In this document: one piece after another, positions 1 through 14,452 of the stretch
Layout: each line of letters begins with the position of its first letter
Position numbering within the stretch: the stretch's first letter is position 1
DNA from: Clarkia xantiana subsp. parviflora
Taxonomy: Eukaryota; Streptophyta; Magnoliopsida; Myrtales; Onagraceae
DNA length: 64,000 nucleotides
NCBI GenBank assembly: GCA_036873135.1
Contig: JAPTYO010000039.1
Location: forward strand, 1 to 64,000
Direction: 5' to 3'
Notes under the pieces: generated by a model
The model's input: only the letters and a program-made list of their open reading frames with translations
What the model was told of the DNA's origin: nothing
Database searches by the model: none
Made by a program: the position numbers and the translations under genes

Positions 1-1621
1 ATAGATGAGAAATGGTTTCAACCATTCCACGGTCTTATACGACGATTAAGAGTGCAAATAAAACTGATTTCATCAAAAATAGAGGTCCGAGTGAGGTTAT
101 ATTGAAAAAATGAGAAAATTGGCCGAAATCGAAGATTTTTCCTTACTTACCATCACAGAAAACTTGGTGCTTATGAGTCCGATATGAGAAATAGTTTCAA
201 CCATTCCACGGTCTTATACGACGAGTAAATGCAAATAAAACTGATTTCATAAAGAATAGAGGTCCGAGTGAGGTTATATTGAAAAAATGAGAAAATTGGC
301 CGAAACCGAAGATTTTTCCTTACTTACCATCACAGAAAACTTGGTGCTTATGATTCCGATATGAGAAATGGTTTCAACCATTCCACGGTCTTATACGACG
401 AGTAAGAGTGCAAATAAAACTGATTTCATCAAGAATAGAGGTCCGAGTGAGGTTATATTGAAAAAATGAGAAAATTGGCCGAAACCGAAGATTTTTCCTT
501 ACTTACCATCACAGAAAACTTGGTGCTTATGATTCCGATATGAGAAATGGTTTCAACCATTCCACGGTCTTATACGACGAGTAAGAGTGCAAATAAAACT
601 GATTTCATCAAGAATAGAGGTCCGAGTGAGGTTATATTGAAAAAATGAGAAAATTGGCCGAAACCGAAGATTTTTCCTTACTTACCATCACAGAAAACTT
701 GGTGCTTATGATTCCGATATGAGAAATGGTTTCAACCATTCCACGGTCTTATACGACGAGTAAGAGTGCAAATAAAACTGATTTCATAAAAATAGAGGTC
801 CGAGTGAGGTTATATTGAAAAAATGAGAAAATTGGCCGAAACCGAAGATTTTTCCTTACTTACCATCACAGAAAACTTGGTGCTTATGATTCCGATATGA
901 GAAATGGTTTCAACCATTCCACGGTCTTATACGACGAGTAAGAGTGCAAATAAAACTGATTTCATCAAAATAGAGGTCCGAGTGAGGTTATATTGAAAAA
1001 AAATGAGAAATTGGCCGAAATCGAAGATTTTTCCTTACTTACCATCACAGAAAACTTGGTGCTTATGAGTCCGATATGAGAAATAGTTTCAACCATTCCA
1101 CGGTCTTATACGACGAGTAAGAGTGCAAATAAAACTGATTTCATCAAAAATAGAGGTCCGAGTGAGGTTATATTGAAAAAATGAGAAAATTGGCCGAAAC
1201 CGAAGATTTTTCCTTACTTACCATCACAGAAAACTTGGTGCTTATGATTCCGATATGAGAAATGGTTTCAACCATTCCACGGTCTTATACGACGAGTAAG
1301 AGTGCAAATAAAACTGATTTCATAAAAAATAGAGGTCCGAGTGAGGTTATATTGAAAAAATGAGAAAATTGGCCAAAATCGAAGATTTTTCCTTACTTAC
1401 CATCACAGAAAACTTGGTGCTTATGATTCCGATATGAGAAATGGTTTCAACCATTCCACGGTCTTATACGACGAGTAAGAATGCAAATAAAACTGATTTC
1501 ATAAAAATAGAGGTCCGAGTGAGGTTATATTGAAAAATGAGAAAATTGGCCGAAACCGAAGATTTTTCCTTACTTACCATCACAGAAAACTTGGTGCTTA
1601 TGATTCCGATATGAGAAATAG

Positions 1622-3770
1622 TTTCAACCATTCCACGGTCTTATACGACGAGTAAGAATGCAAATAAAACTGATTTCATCAAGAATAGAGGTCCGAGTGA
1701 GGTTATATTGAAAAAATGAGAAAATTGGCCGAAAACGAAGATTTTTCCTTACTTACCATCACAGAAAACTTGGTGCTTATGATTCCGATATGAAAAATGG
1801 TTTCAACCATTCCACGGTCTTATACGACGAGTAGAATGCAAATAAAACTGATTTCAAAAAAAATAGAGGTCCGAGTGAGGTTATATTGAAAAAATGAGAA
1901 AATTGGCCGAAACCGAAGATTTTTCCTTACTTACCATCACAGAAAACTTGGTGCTTATGAGTCCGATATGAGAAATAGTTTCAACCATTCCACGGTCTTA
2001 TACGACGAGTAAGAGTGCAAATAAAACTGATTTCATCAAAAATAGAGGTCCGAGTGAGGTTATATTGAAAAAAAGAGAAAATTGGCCGAAATCGAAGATT
2101 TTTCCTTACTTCCATCACAGAAAACTTGGTGCTTATGATTCCGATATGAGAAATGGTTTCAACCATTCCACGGTCTTATACGACGAGTAAGAGTGCAAAT
2201 AAAACTGATTTCATCAAAAATAGAGGTCCGAGTGAGGTTATATTGAAAAAATGAGAAAATTGGCCGAAACCGAAGATTTTTCCTTACTTACCATCACAGA
2301 AAACTTGGTGCTTATGATTCCGATATGAGAAATGGTTTCAACCATTCCACGGTCTTATACGACGAGTAAGAGTGCAAATAAAACTGATTTCATAAAAATA
2401 GAGGTCCGAGTGAGGTTATATTGAAAAAATGAGAAAATTGGCCGAAATCGAAGATTTTTCCTTACTTACCATCACAGAAAACTTGGTGCTTATGATTCCG
2501 ATATGAGAAATGGTTTCAACCATTCCACGGTCTTATACGACGAGTAAGAATGCAAATAAAACTGATTTCATCAAAAATAGAGGTCCGAGTGAGGTTATAT
2601 TGAAAAAATGAGAAAATTGGCCGAAACCGAAGATTTTTCCTTACTTACCATCACAGAAAACTTGGTGCTTATGATTCCGATATGAGAAATAGTTTCAACC
2701 ATTCCACGGTCTTATACGACGAGTAAGAATGCAAATAAAACTGATTTCATCAAGAATAGAGGTCCGAGTGAGGTTATATTGAAAAAATGAGAAAATTGGC
2801 CGAAAACGAAGATTTTTCCTTACTTACCATCACAGAAAACTTGGTGCTTATGATTCCGATATGAGAAATGGTTTCAACCATTCCACGGTCTTATACGACG
2901 AGTAAGAATGCAAATAAAACTGATTTCAAAAAAAATAGAGGTCCGAGTGAGTTATATTGAAAAAATGAGAAAATTGGCCGAAACCGAAGATTTTTCCTTA
3001 CTTACCATCACAGAAAACTTGGTGCTTATGATTCCGATATGAGAAATAGTTTCAACCATTCCACGGTCTTATACGACGAGTAATAGTGCAAATAAAACTG
3101 ATTTCATCAAAAATAGAGGTCCGAGTGAGGTTATATTGAAAAAATGAGAAAATTGGCCGAAATCGAAGAAGATTTTCCTTACTTACCATCACAGAAAACT
3201 TGGTGCTTATGATTCCGATATGAGAAATGGTTTCAACCATTCCACGGTCTTATACGACGAGTAAGAGTGCAAATAAAACTGATTTCATCAAGAATAGAGG
3301 TCCGAGTGAGGTTATATTGAAAAAATGAGAAAATTGGCCGAAACCGAAGATTTTTCCTTACCATCACAGAAAACTTGGTGCTTATGATTCCGATATGAGA
3401 AATGGTTTCAACCATTCCACGGTCTTATACGACGAGTAAGAGTGCAAATAAAACTGATTTCATAAAAAATAGAGGTCCGAGTGAGGTTATATTGAAAAAA
3501 TGAGAAAATTGGCCGAAACCGAAGATTTTTCCTTACTTACCATCACAGAAAACTTGGTGCTTATGATTCCGATATGAGAAATGGTTTCAACCATTCCACG
3601 GTCTTATACGACGAGTAAGAGTGCAAATAAAACTGATTTCATCAAAAATAGAGGTCCGAGTGAGGTTATATTGAAAAAATGAGAAAATTGGCCGAAATCG
3701 AAGATTTTTCCTTACTTACCATCACAGAAAACTTGGTGCTTATGATTCCGATATGAGAAATGGTTTCAAC
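1622..3770. repeat. Local ~1.07-kb higher-order repeat, two copies
   Basis: Monomer variants repeat in the same order at a spacing of about 1.07 kb, or six monomers. The A-run variant TTTCAAAAAAAATAGAGG occurs near 1853 and again near 2926. The AAAACGAAG variant occurs near 1731 and 2804. The ATAGTTTC variants near 1622 and 1980 recur near 2694 and 3051. This indicates a recent duplication of a six-monomer block. The borders are approximate because they were read from markers, not an alignment. Confidence 0.6.
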
Positions 3771-6700
3771 CATTCCACGGTCTTATACGACGAGTAGAGT
3801 GCAAATAAAACTGATTTCATCAAAAAATAGAGGTCCGAGTGAGGTTATATTGAAAAAATGAGAAAATTGGCCGAAACCGAAGATTTTTCCTTACTTACCA
3901 TCACAGAAAACTTGGTGCTTATGATTCCGATATGAGAAATGGTTTCAACCATTCCACGGTCTTATACGACGAGTAAGAGTGCAAATAAAACTGATTTCAT
4001 AAAAAAATAGAGGTCCGAGTGAGTTATATTGAAAAAATGAGAAAATTGGCCGAAAACGAAGATTTTTCCTTATTCCTTACTTACCATCACAGAAAACTTG
4101 GTGTGCTAGTCCGATATGAGAAATAGTTTCAACCATTCCACGGTCTTATACGACGAGTAAGAGTGCAAATAAAACTGATTTCATCAAGAAATAGAGGTCC
4201 GAGTGAGGTTATATTGAAAAAATGAGAAAATTGGCCGAAAACGAAGATTTTTCCTTACTTACCATCACAGAAAACTTGGTGCTTATGATTCCGATATGAG
4301 AAATGGTTTCAACCATTCCACGGTCTTATACGACGAGTAAGAATGCAAATAAAACTGATTTCATCAAAAATAGAGGTCCGAGTGAGGTTATATTGAAAAA
4401 ATGAGAAAATTGGCCGAAACCGAAGATTTTTCCTTACTTACCATCACAGAAAACTTGGTGCTTATGATTCCGATATGAGAAATGGTTTCAACCATTCCAC
4501 GGTCTTATACGACGATTAAGAGTGCAAATAAAACTGATTTCATCAAAAATAGAGGTCCGAGTGAGGTTATATTGAAAAAATGAGAAAATTGGCCGAAACC
4601 GAAGATTTTTCCTTACTTACCATCACAGAAAACTTGGTGCTTATGATTCCGATATGAGAAATGGTTTCAACCATTCCACGGTCTTATACGACGAGTAAGA
4701 ATGCAAATAAAACTGATTTCATCAAGAATAGAGGTCCGAGTGAGGTTATATTAAAAAAATGAGAAAATTGGCCGAAATCGAAGATTTTTCCTTACTTACC
4801 ATCACAGAAAACTGGTGCTTATGATCCGATATGAGAAATGGTTTCAACCATTCCACGGTCTTATACGACGATTAAGAGTGCAAATAAAACTGATTTCATC
4901 AAGAATAGAGGTCCGAGTGAGGTTATATTGAAAAAATGAGAAAATTGGCCAAAACGAAGATTTTTCCTTACTTACCATCACAGAAAACTTGGTGCTTATG
5001 ATTCCGATATGAGAAATGGTTTCAACCATTCCACGGTCTTATACGACGAGTAAGAATGCAAATAAAACTGATTTCATCAAAAATAGAGGTCCGAGTGAGG
5101 TTATATTGAAAAATGAGAAAATTGGCCGAAACCGAAGATTTTCCTTACTTACCATCACAGAAAACTTGGTGCTTAGTCCGATATGAGAAATAGTTTCAAC
5201 CATTCCACGGTCTTATACGACGAGTAAGAGTGCAAATAAAACTGATTTCATCAAAAATAGAGGTCCGAGTGAGGTTATATTGAAAAAATGAGAAAATTGG
5301 CCGAAAACGAAGATTTTTCCTTACTTACCATCACAGAAAACTTGGTGCTTATGATTCCGATATGAGAAATGGTTTCAACCATTCCACGGTCTTATACGAC
5401 GAGTAAGAATGCAAATAAAACTGATTTCATCAAGAATAGAGGTCCGAGTGAGGTTATATTGAAAAAATGAGAAAAATGGCCGAAACCGAAGATTTTCCTT
5501 ACTTACCATCACAGAAAACTTGGTGCTTATGAGTCCTATATGAGAAATAGTTTCAACCATTCCACGGTCTTATACGACGAGTAAGAATGCAAATAAAACT
5601 GATTTCATCAAGAATAGAGGTCCGAGTGAGGTTATATTGAAAAAATGAGAAAATTGGCCGAAACCGAAGATTTTTCCTTACTTACCATCACAGAAAACTT
5701 GGTGCTTATGATTCCGATATGAAAAATGGTTTCAACCATTCCACGGTCTTATACGACGAGTAAGAATGCAAATAAAACTAATTCATAAAAAAAAAAGATG
5801 TCCGAGTGAGATTATATTGAAAAAATGAGAAAATTGGCCGAAACCGAAGATTTTTCCTTACTTACCATCACAGAAAACTTGGTGCTTATGATTCTAGATG
5901 AGAAATAGTTTCAACCATTCCACGGTCTTATACGACGAGTAAGAGTGCAAATAAAACTGATTTCATAAAAAATAGAGGTCCGAGTGAGGTTATATTGAAA
6001 AAATGAGAAAATTGGCCGAAAGCGAAGATTTTTCCTTACTTACCATCACATAAAACTTGGTGCTTATGATTCCGATATGAGAAATGTTTTCAACCATTCC
6101 ACGGTCTTATACGACGAGTAAGAGTGCAAATAAAACTGATTTCATAAAAAATAGAGGTCCGAGTGAGTTTATATTGAAAAAATGAGAAAATTGGCCGAAA
6201 CTGAAGATTTTTCCTTACTTACCATCACAGAAAACTTGGTGCTAGTCCGAGATGAGAAATAGTTTCAACCATTCCACGGTCTTATACGACGAGTAAGAGT
6301 GCAAATAAAACTGATTTCATCAAGAATAGAGGTCCGAGTGAGGTTATATTGAAAAAATGAGAAAATTGGCCGAAAAACTTGGTGCTTATGATTCCGATAT
6401 GAGAAATGGTTTCAACCATTCCACGGTCTTATACGACGAGTAAGAATGCAAATAAAACTGATTTCATCAAAAATAGAGGTCCGAGTGAGATTATATTGAA
6501 AAAATGAGAAAAATGGCCGAAACCGAAGATATTTTTACTTACACCATCACAGAAAACTTGGTGCTTATGAGTCCTAGATGAGAAATAGTTTCAACCATTC
6601 CACGGTCTTATACGACGAGTAATATTGCAAATAAAACTGATTTCATCAAGAATAGAGGTCCGAGTGAGGTTATATTGAAAAAACGAGAAAATTGGCCGAA

Positions 6701-9700
6701 ACCGAAGATTTTTCCTTACTTACCATCACAGAAAACTTGGTGCTTATGATTCCGATATGAAAAATGGTTTCAACCATTCCACGGTCTTATACGACGAGTA
6801 AGAATGCAAATAAAACTGATTTCATAAAAAAAAGAGGTCCGAGTGAGTTATATTGAAAAAATGAGAAAATTGGCCGAAACCGAAGATTTTTCCTTACTTA
6901 CCATCACAGAAAACTTGGTGCTTATGAGTCCTAGATGAGAAATAGTTTCAACCATTCCACGGTCTTATACGACGAGTAAGAGTGCAAATAAAACTGATTT
7001 CATAAAAAAATAGAGGTCCGAGTGAGTTATATTGAAAAAATGAGAAAATTGGCCGAAATCGAAGATTTTTCCTTACTTACCATCACAAGAAAACTTGGTG
7101 CTTATGATTCCGATATGAGAAATGGTTTCAACCATTCCACGGTCTTATACGACGAGTAAGAGTGCAAATAAAACTGATTTCATAAAAAATAGAGGTCCGA
7201 GTGAGGTTATATTGAAAAAATGAGAAAATTGGCCGAAACCGAAGATTTTTCCTTACTTACCATCACAGAAAACTTGGTGCTATTCCGAGATGAGAAATGG
7301 TTTCAACCATTCCACGGTCTTATACGACGAGTAAGAGTGCAAATAAAACTGATTTCATAAAAAATGAGGTCCGAGTGAATTTATATTGAAAAAATGAGAA
7401 AATTGGCCAAAACCGAAGATTTTTCCTTACTTACCATCACAGAAAACTTGGTGCTAGTCCGAGATGAGAAATGGTTTCAACCATTCCACGGTCTTATACG
7501 ACGAGTAAGAGTGCAAATAAAACTGATTTCATAAAAAATAGAGGTCCGAGTGAGGTTATATTGAAAAAATGAGAAAATTGGCCGAAAACGAAGATTTTTC
7601 CTTACTTACCATCACAGAAAACTTGGTGCTTATGATTCCGATATGAGAAATGGTTTCAACCATTCCACGGTCTTATACGACGAGTAAGAATGCAAATAAA
7701 ACTGATTTCATCAAGAATAGAGGTCCGAGTGAGGATATATTGAAAAAATGAGAAAATTGGCCGAAATCGAAGATTTTTCCTTACTTACCATCACAGAAAA
7801 CTGGTGCTTATGAGTCCTAGATGAGAAATAGTTTCAACCATTCCACGGTCTTATACGACGAGTAATAGTGCAAATAAAACTGATTTCATCAAGAATAGAG
7901 GTCCGAGTGAGGTTATATTGAAAAAATGAGAAAATTGGCCGAAACCGAAGATTTTTCCTTACTTACCATCACAGAAAACTTGGTGCTTATGATTCCGATA
8001 TGAGAAATGGTTTCAACCATTCCACGGTCTTATACGACGAGTAAGAATGCAAATAAAACTGATTTCATCAAGAATAGAGGTCCGAGTGAGGTTATATTGA
8101 AAAAATGAGAAAATTGGCCGAAACCGAAGATTTTCCTTACTTACCATCACAGAAAACTTGGTGCTTAGTCCGAGATGAGAAATAGTTTCAACCATTCCAC
8201 GGTCTTATACGACGAGTAAGAGTGCAAATAAAACTGATTTCATCAAAATAGAGGTCCGAGTGAGGTTATATTGAAAAAATGAGAAAATTGGCCGAAAACG
8301 AAGATTTTTCCTTACTTACCATCACAGAAAACTTGGTGCTTATGATTCCGATATGAGAAATGGTTTCAACCATTCCACGGTCTTATACGACGAGTAAGAA
8401 TGCAAATAAAACTGATTTCATCAAGAATAGAGGTCCGAGTGAGTTATATTGAAAAAATGAGAAAATTGGCCGAAACCGAAGATTTTTCCTTACTTACCAT
8501 CACAGAAAACTTGGTGCTTACGAGTCCTAGATGAGAAATAGTTTCAACCATTCCACGGTTATACGACGAGTAATATTGCAAATAAAACTTATTTCATCAA
8601 GAATAGAGATCCGAGTGAGGTTATATTGAAAAAAAAGAAAATTGGCCGAAACCGAAGATTTTTCCTTACTTACCATCACAGAAAACTTGGTGCTTATGAT
8701 TCCGATATGAAAAATGGTTTCAACCATTCCACGGTCTTATACGACGAGTAAGAATGCAAATAAAACTAAAAAAAAAAAAAAAAAGATGTCCGAGTGAGAT
8801 TATATTGAAAAAACGAGAAAATTGGCCGAAACCGAAGATTTTTCCTTACTTACCATCACAGAAAACTTGGTGCTTATGAGTCCTAGATGAGAAATAGTTT
8901 CAACCATTCCACGGTCTTATACGACGAGTAAGAGTGCAAATAAAACTGATTTCATCAAGAATAGTGGTCCGAGTGAGGTTATATCGAAAAAATGAGAAAA
9001 TTGGCGAAATCGAAGATTTTTCCTTACTTCCATCACAGAAAACTGGGTGCTTATGATTCCGATATGAGAAATGGTTTCAACCATTCCACGGTCTTATACG
9101 ACGAGTAAGAATGCAAATAAAACTGATTTCATCAAGAATAGAGGTCCGAGTGAGATTATACTGAAAAAATGAGAAAAATGGCCGAAACGAAGATATTTCT
9201 TACTTACACCATCACAGAAAACTTGGTGCTTACGAGTCCTAGATGAGAAATAGTTTCAACCATTCCACGGTCTTATACGACGAGTAATATGCAAATAAAA
9301 CTTATTTCATCAAGAATAGAGATCCGAGTGAGGTTATATTGAAAAAACGAGAAAATTGGCCGAAACCGAAGATTTTTCCTTACTTACCATCACAGAAAAC
9401 TTGGTGCTTATGATTCCGATATGAAAAATGGTTTCAACCATTCCACGGTCTTATACGACGAGTAAGAATGCAAATAAAACTAATTTCATTAAAAAAAAAA
9501 AAAAAAAAAAAAAATAAAAAAAAAAAAGATGTCCGAGTGAGATTATATTGAAAAAACGAGAAAATTGGCCGAAACCAAGATTTTTTTCCTTACTTACCAT
9601 CACAGAAAACTTGGTGCTTATGAGTCCTAGATGAGAAATAGTTTCAACCATTCCACGGTCTTATACGACGAGTAAGAGTGCAAATAAAACTGATTTCATA

Positions 9701-10059
9701 AAAAAATAGAGGTCTGAGTGAGTTTATATTTGAAAAAATGAGAAAATTGGCCGAAAGCGAAGATTTTTCCTTACTTACCATCACATAAAACTTGGTGCTT
9801 ATGATTCCGATATGAGAAATGTTTTCAACCATTCCACGGTCTTATACGACGAGTAAGAGTGCAAATAAAACTGATTTCATAAAAAAGAGAGGTCCGAGTG
9901 AGTTTATATTTGAAAAAATGAGAAAATTGGCCGAAACGAAGATTTTTCCTTACTTACCATCACAGAAAACTTGGTGCTATCCGAGATGAGAAATAGCTTC
10001 AACCATTCCACGGTCTTATACGACGAGTAAGAGTGCAAATAAAACTGATTTCATAAAAA

Positions 10060-13000
10060 ATTGTGGTCCGAGTGAATTTATATTTTGAAAAAATGAGAAA
10101 ATTGGCCAAAACCGAAGATTTTTCTTACTTACCATCACAGAAAACTTGGTGCTAGTCCGAGATGAGAAATAGCTTCAACCATTCCACGGTCTTATACGAC
10201 GAGTAAGAGTGCAAATAAAACTGATTTCATAAAAAATAGAGGTCCGGGTGAGTTTATATTGAAAAAAATGAGAAATTGGCCGAAACGAAGATTTTTCCTT
10301 ACTTACCATCACAGAAAACTTGGTGCTTATGATTCCGATATGAGAAATGGTTTCAACCATTCCACGGTCTTATACGACGTGTAAGAATGCAAATAAAACT
10401 TATTTCATCAAGAATAGAGATCCGAGTGAGGATATATTAAAAAAAACGAGAAAATTGGCCGAAATCGAAGATTTTTCCTTACTTACCATCACAGAAAACT
10501 AGTGCTTATGAGTCCGAGATGAGAAATAGTTTCAACAATTCCACAGTCTTATACGATGATTAATAGTGCAAATAAAACTGATTTCATCAAGAATAGAGGT
10601 CTTAGTGAGGTTATATCGAAAAAACGAGAAAATTGGCCAAAACCGAAGATTTTTCCTTACTCACCATCACAGAAAACTAGGTGCTTATGATTCCGATATG
10701 AGAAAGGGTTTCAACCATTCCACGGTCTTATAAGACGAGTAAGAATGCAAATAAAACTGATTTCATCAAGAACAGAGGTCCGAGTGAAATTATATTGAAA
10801 AAATGAGAAAATTGGCCGAAACGAAGATTTTCCTTACTTACCATCACAGAAAACTTAGTGCTAGTCCGAGATGAGAAATAGCTTCAACCATTCCACAGTC
10901 TTATACGACGAGTAAGAGTGCAAATAAAACTGATTTCATCAAGAATAGAGGTCCGAGTGAGGTTATATTGAAAAAATGAGAAAATTGGCCGAAAACGAAG
11001 ATTTTTCCTTACTTACCATCACAGAAAACTTGGTGCTTATGATTCCGATATGAGAAATGGTTTCAACCATTCCACGGTCTTATACGACGAGTAAGAATGC
11101 AAATAAAACTGATTTCATCAAGAATAGAGGTCCGAGTGAGATTATACTGAAAAAATGAGAAAAATGGCCGAAACCGAAGATATTTCCTTACTTACCATCA
11201 CAGAAAACTTGGTGCTTACGAGTCCTAGATGAGAAATAGTTTCAACCATTCCACGGTCTTATACGACGAGTATATTGCAAATAAAACTTATTTCATCAAG
11301 AATAGAGATCCGAGTGAGGTTATATTGAAAAAACGAGAAAATTGGCCGAAACCGAAGATTTTTCCTTACTTACCATCACAGAAAACTTGGTGCTTATGAT
11401 TCCGATATGAAAAATGGTTTCAACCATTCCACGGTCTTATACGACGAGTAAGAATGCAAATAAAACTAATTTCATAAAAAAAAAAAAGAGGTCCGAGTGA
11501 GATTATATTGAAAAAACGAGAAAATTGGCCGAACCAAAGATTTTTCCTTACTTACCATCACAGAAAACTTGGTGCTTATGAGTCCTAGATGAGAAATAGT
11601 TTCAACCATTTCACGGTCTTATACGACGAGTAAGAGTGCAAATAAAACTGATTTCATAAAAAATAGAGGTCCGAGTGAGTTTATATTTGAAAAAATGAGA
11701 AAATTGGCCGAAAGCGAAGATTTTTCCTTACTTACCATCACATAAAACTTGGTGCTTATGATTCCGATATGAGAAATTTTTCAACCATTCCACGATCTTA
11801 TACGACGAGTAGTAAGAGTGCAAATAAAACTGATTTCATAAAAAATAGAGGTCCGAGTGAGTTTATATTGAAAAATGAGAAAATTGGCCGAAACTGAAGA
11901 TTTTTCCTTACTTACCATCACAGAAAAGTTGGTGCTAGTCCGAGATGAGAAATAGCTTCAACCATTCCACGGTCTTATACGACGAGTAAGAGTGCAAATA
12001 AAACTTATTTCATCAAGAATAGAGGTCCGAGTGAGGTTATATTGAAATAATGAGAAAATTGGCCGAAAACTTGGTGCTTATGATTCCGATATGAGAAATG
12101 GTTTCAACCATTCCACGGTCTTATACGACGAGTAAGTGCAAATAAAACTGATTTCATCAAGAATAGAGGTCCGAGTGAGATTATACTGAAAAAATGAGAA
12201 AAATGGCCGAAACCGAAGATATTTCCTTGCTTACACATCACAGAAAACTTGGTGCTTACGAGTCCTAGATGAGAAATAGTTTCAACCATTCCACGGTCTT
12301 ATACGACGAGTAATATTGCAAATAAAACTTATTTCATCAAGAGAGGATCCGAGTGAGGTTATATTGAAAAAACGAGAAAATTGGCCGAAACCGAAGATTT
12401 TTCCTTACTTACCATCACAGAAAACTTGGTGCTTATGATTCCGATATGAAAAATGGTTTCAACCATTCCACAGTCTTATACGACGAGTAAGAATGCAAAT
12501 AAAACTAATTTCATAAAATAAAAAAATAAAATAAAATAAAAAAAAGATGTCCGAGTGAGATTATATTGAAAAAACGAGAAAAATTGTGCCGAAACCAAAG
12601 ATTTTTCCTTACTTACCATCACAGAAAACTTGGTGCTTACGAGTCCTAGATGAGAAATAGTTTCAACCATTCCTACGTCTTATACGACGAGTATAGTGCA
12701 AATAAAACTTATTTCATCAAGAATAGAGGTCTTAGAGAGGTTATATCGAAAACACGAGAAAAATTGGCCGAAACCGAAGATTTTCCTTACTTACCATCAC
12801 AGAAAACTGGGTGCTTATGATTCCGATATGAGAAATGGTTTCAACATTCCACGGTCTTATACGACGAATAAGAGTGCAAATAAAACTGATTTCATCAAGA
12901 ATAGAGGTCCGAGTGAGGTTATATTGAAAAAACGAGAAAATTGGCAGAAACCGAAGATTTTTCCTTACCATCACAGAAAACTCGTGCTTATGATTATGAT

Positions 13001-13200
13001 ATGAGAAATGGTTTCAACCATTCCACGGTCTTATACGAATTTCATAAAAAGTAGAGGACCGAGTGAGGTTATATTGAAAAAATGAGAAAATTGGCGGAAA
13101 CCGAAGATTTTTCCTTACTTACCTTCAAGAAAACTTGGTGCTTATGATCCGAGATGATAAATGGTTTCAACCATTCCACGATCTTATACGACGAGTAAGA
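10060..13200. repeat. Satellite block duplicated at ~20.92-24.1 kb
   Basis: A series of rare monomer variants occurs here and again about 10.86-10.87 kb downstream in the same order: TTGTGGTCCGAGTGAATTTA (10.06/20.92 kb), GGTCCGGGTGAG (10.24/21.11 kb), CGTGTAAGAATGC (10.378/21.241 kb), TTATAAGACGAG (10.73/21.59 kb), the A-rich variants (11.46/22.33 and 12.50/23.37 kb), and ATGATTATGATATGAG (12.99/23.86 kb). The near-constant offset shows block duplication, not independent mutation. Confidence 0.75.
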
Positions 13201-13692
13201 GTGCAAATAAAACTGAATTCGTCAAAAATAGAGGTCCGAGTGAGGTTATATTGAAAAAATGAGAAAATTGGCCGAAATCGAAGATTTTTCCTTACTTACC
13301 ATCACAGAAAACTTGGTGGTTGCGAGTCCTAGATGAGAAATACTTTCAACCATTCCACGGTCTTATACGACGATTAATAGTGCAAATAAACTGATTTCAT
13401 CAAGAATAGAGGTCCGAGTGAGATAATATTGAAAAAATGAGAAAATTGGCCGAAACCGAAGATTTTTCCTTACTTACCATCACAGAAAACTTGGTGGTTA
13501 CGAGTCCTAGATGAGAAATAGTTTCAACCATTCCACGGTCTTATTATACGATTAATAGTGCAAATAAAACTATTTCATCAAGAATAGAGGTCCGAGTGAG
13601 GTTATATTGAAAAAACGAGAAAATTGGCCGAAACCGAAGATTTTTCCTTACCATCACAGAAAACTGGGTGCTTATGTTTCCAATAAGAGAAA

Positions 13693-14452
13693 CTATGTAG
13701 TTAAAAACGAGTATTTAACTCGTACAAACGGACGACTTTACGTTTTTACAAAGAAAAACGAGTTGACACTTGCTCTGAGTCGTAATCGGAGTAGTATCGT
13801 TAGAGTCGTTTGATAGACTCATGGACTCTTGTGGAAACGCGTCTATTCTACGTTTCTTTCGTTTGTATAACATCTTACTATATATGTGGGCCATTTTTAC
13901 ATTTACTAATCCAAGGCCCAATAAGACTCTCGACTTTTGAGTGTTTGACCATTAATTAACCAACTTTTACTCTGATTGACTCCCAACTAAACCTAATTAA
14001 ATCAAGGTTGCTTACATTGTCTTGTATTTTCACTCATTATCATTATTCTTTACCTCAAGTGGGGGTGGTCGTTAGTTATCTCAACCTAGAAACTATTAAA
14101 ATTCCTCTTAAATTCTTAGCTTTCCAACGAATTAGTAATAACATTAAATTATTATTTTAAAAATATGACCGTGATTTTCTATTAGATTAAACCGTGACTA
14201 ATTTATATTAAATTCTATTGTATAAAATAAATAAAATAGTATTTTTTTTTACTTATATTCTTAAATATAACCAAATAAATAATTAAATTAAGGATTATTA
14301 CATCTTACTAACATAATTAAGTGAATACAAATATATTAATTTGACTACTGTTGCAAGTTTATAGAAACTTACGTTTCTACGACTCGATTTTACGACTCGA
14401 TTCTACCCCCTATTTCCGTCTCTACCTAGAAAACTCGTTTTTGACTACATAG
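13693..14452. mobile_element. hAT-like non-autonomous element inside the satellite
   Basis: A 760-bp non-satellite segment interrupts the array. Its ends are inverted repeats: CTATGTAGTTAAAAACGAG on the left and the complement of CTATGTAGTCAAAAACGAG on the right. It is flanked by a perfect 8-bp direct repeat, AAGAGAAA, at 13685-13692 and 14453-14460. This is derived from the satellite sequence (GAGAAATGG) and is therefore a target-site duplication. An 8-bp duplication with short terminal inverted repeats is typical of the hAT superfamily. The interior is AT-rich and I see no transposase, so it is probably a deletion derivative mobilised in trans. The intact duplication suggests a fairly young insertion. 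Confidence 0.82.

Larger units (their letters stand above)
1..13692. repeat. ~178-bp satellite array, left part
   Basis: This is a head-to-tail tandem array. The landmark TTCAACCATTCCACGGTC recurs about every 178-179 bp (for example near 17, 197, 375, 553, 731, 909, 1088 and 1267). Monomers also share GAGGTCCGAGTGAGGTTATA, TTTTTCCTTACTTACC and AGAAAACTTGGTGCTTATGA. Most monomers differ by a few substitutions and by small indels in the A-rich stretch. The first 5 kb is more uniform than the part after about 5.7 kb, where shorter and A-rich variants appear. The array is open at the left edge of the window. Length and organisation resemble plant centromeric satellites, but a centromeric location is inference. 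No gene lies inside: 60-codon reading frames on either strand are a by-product of a monomer length near 180. Confidence 0.97.
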
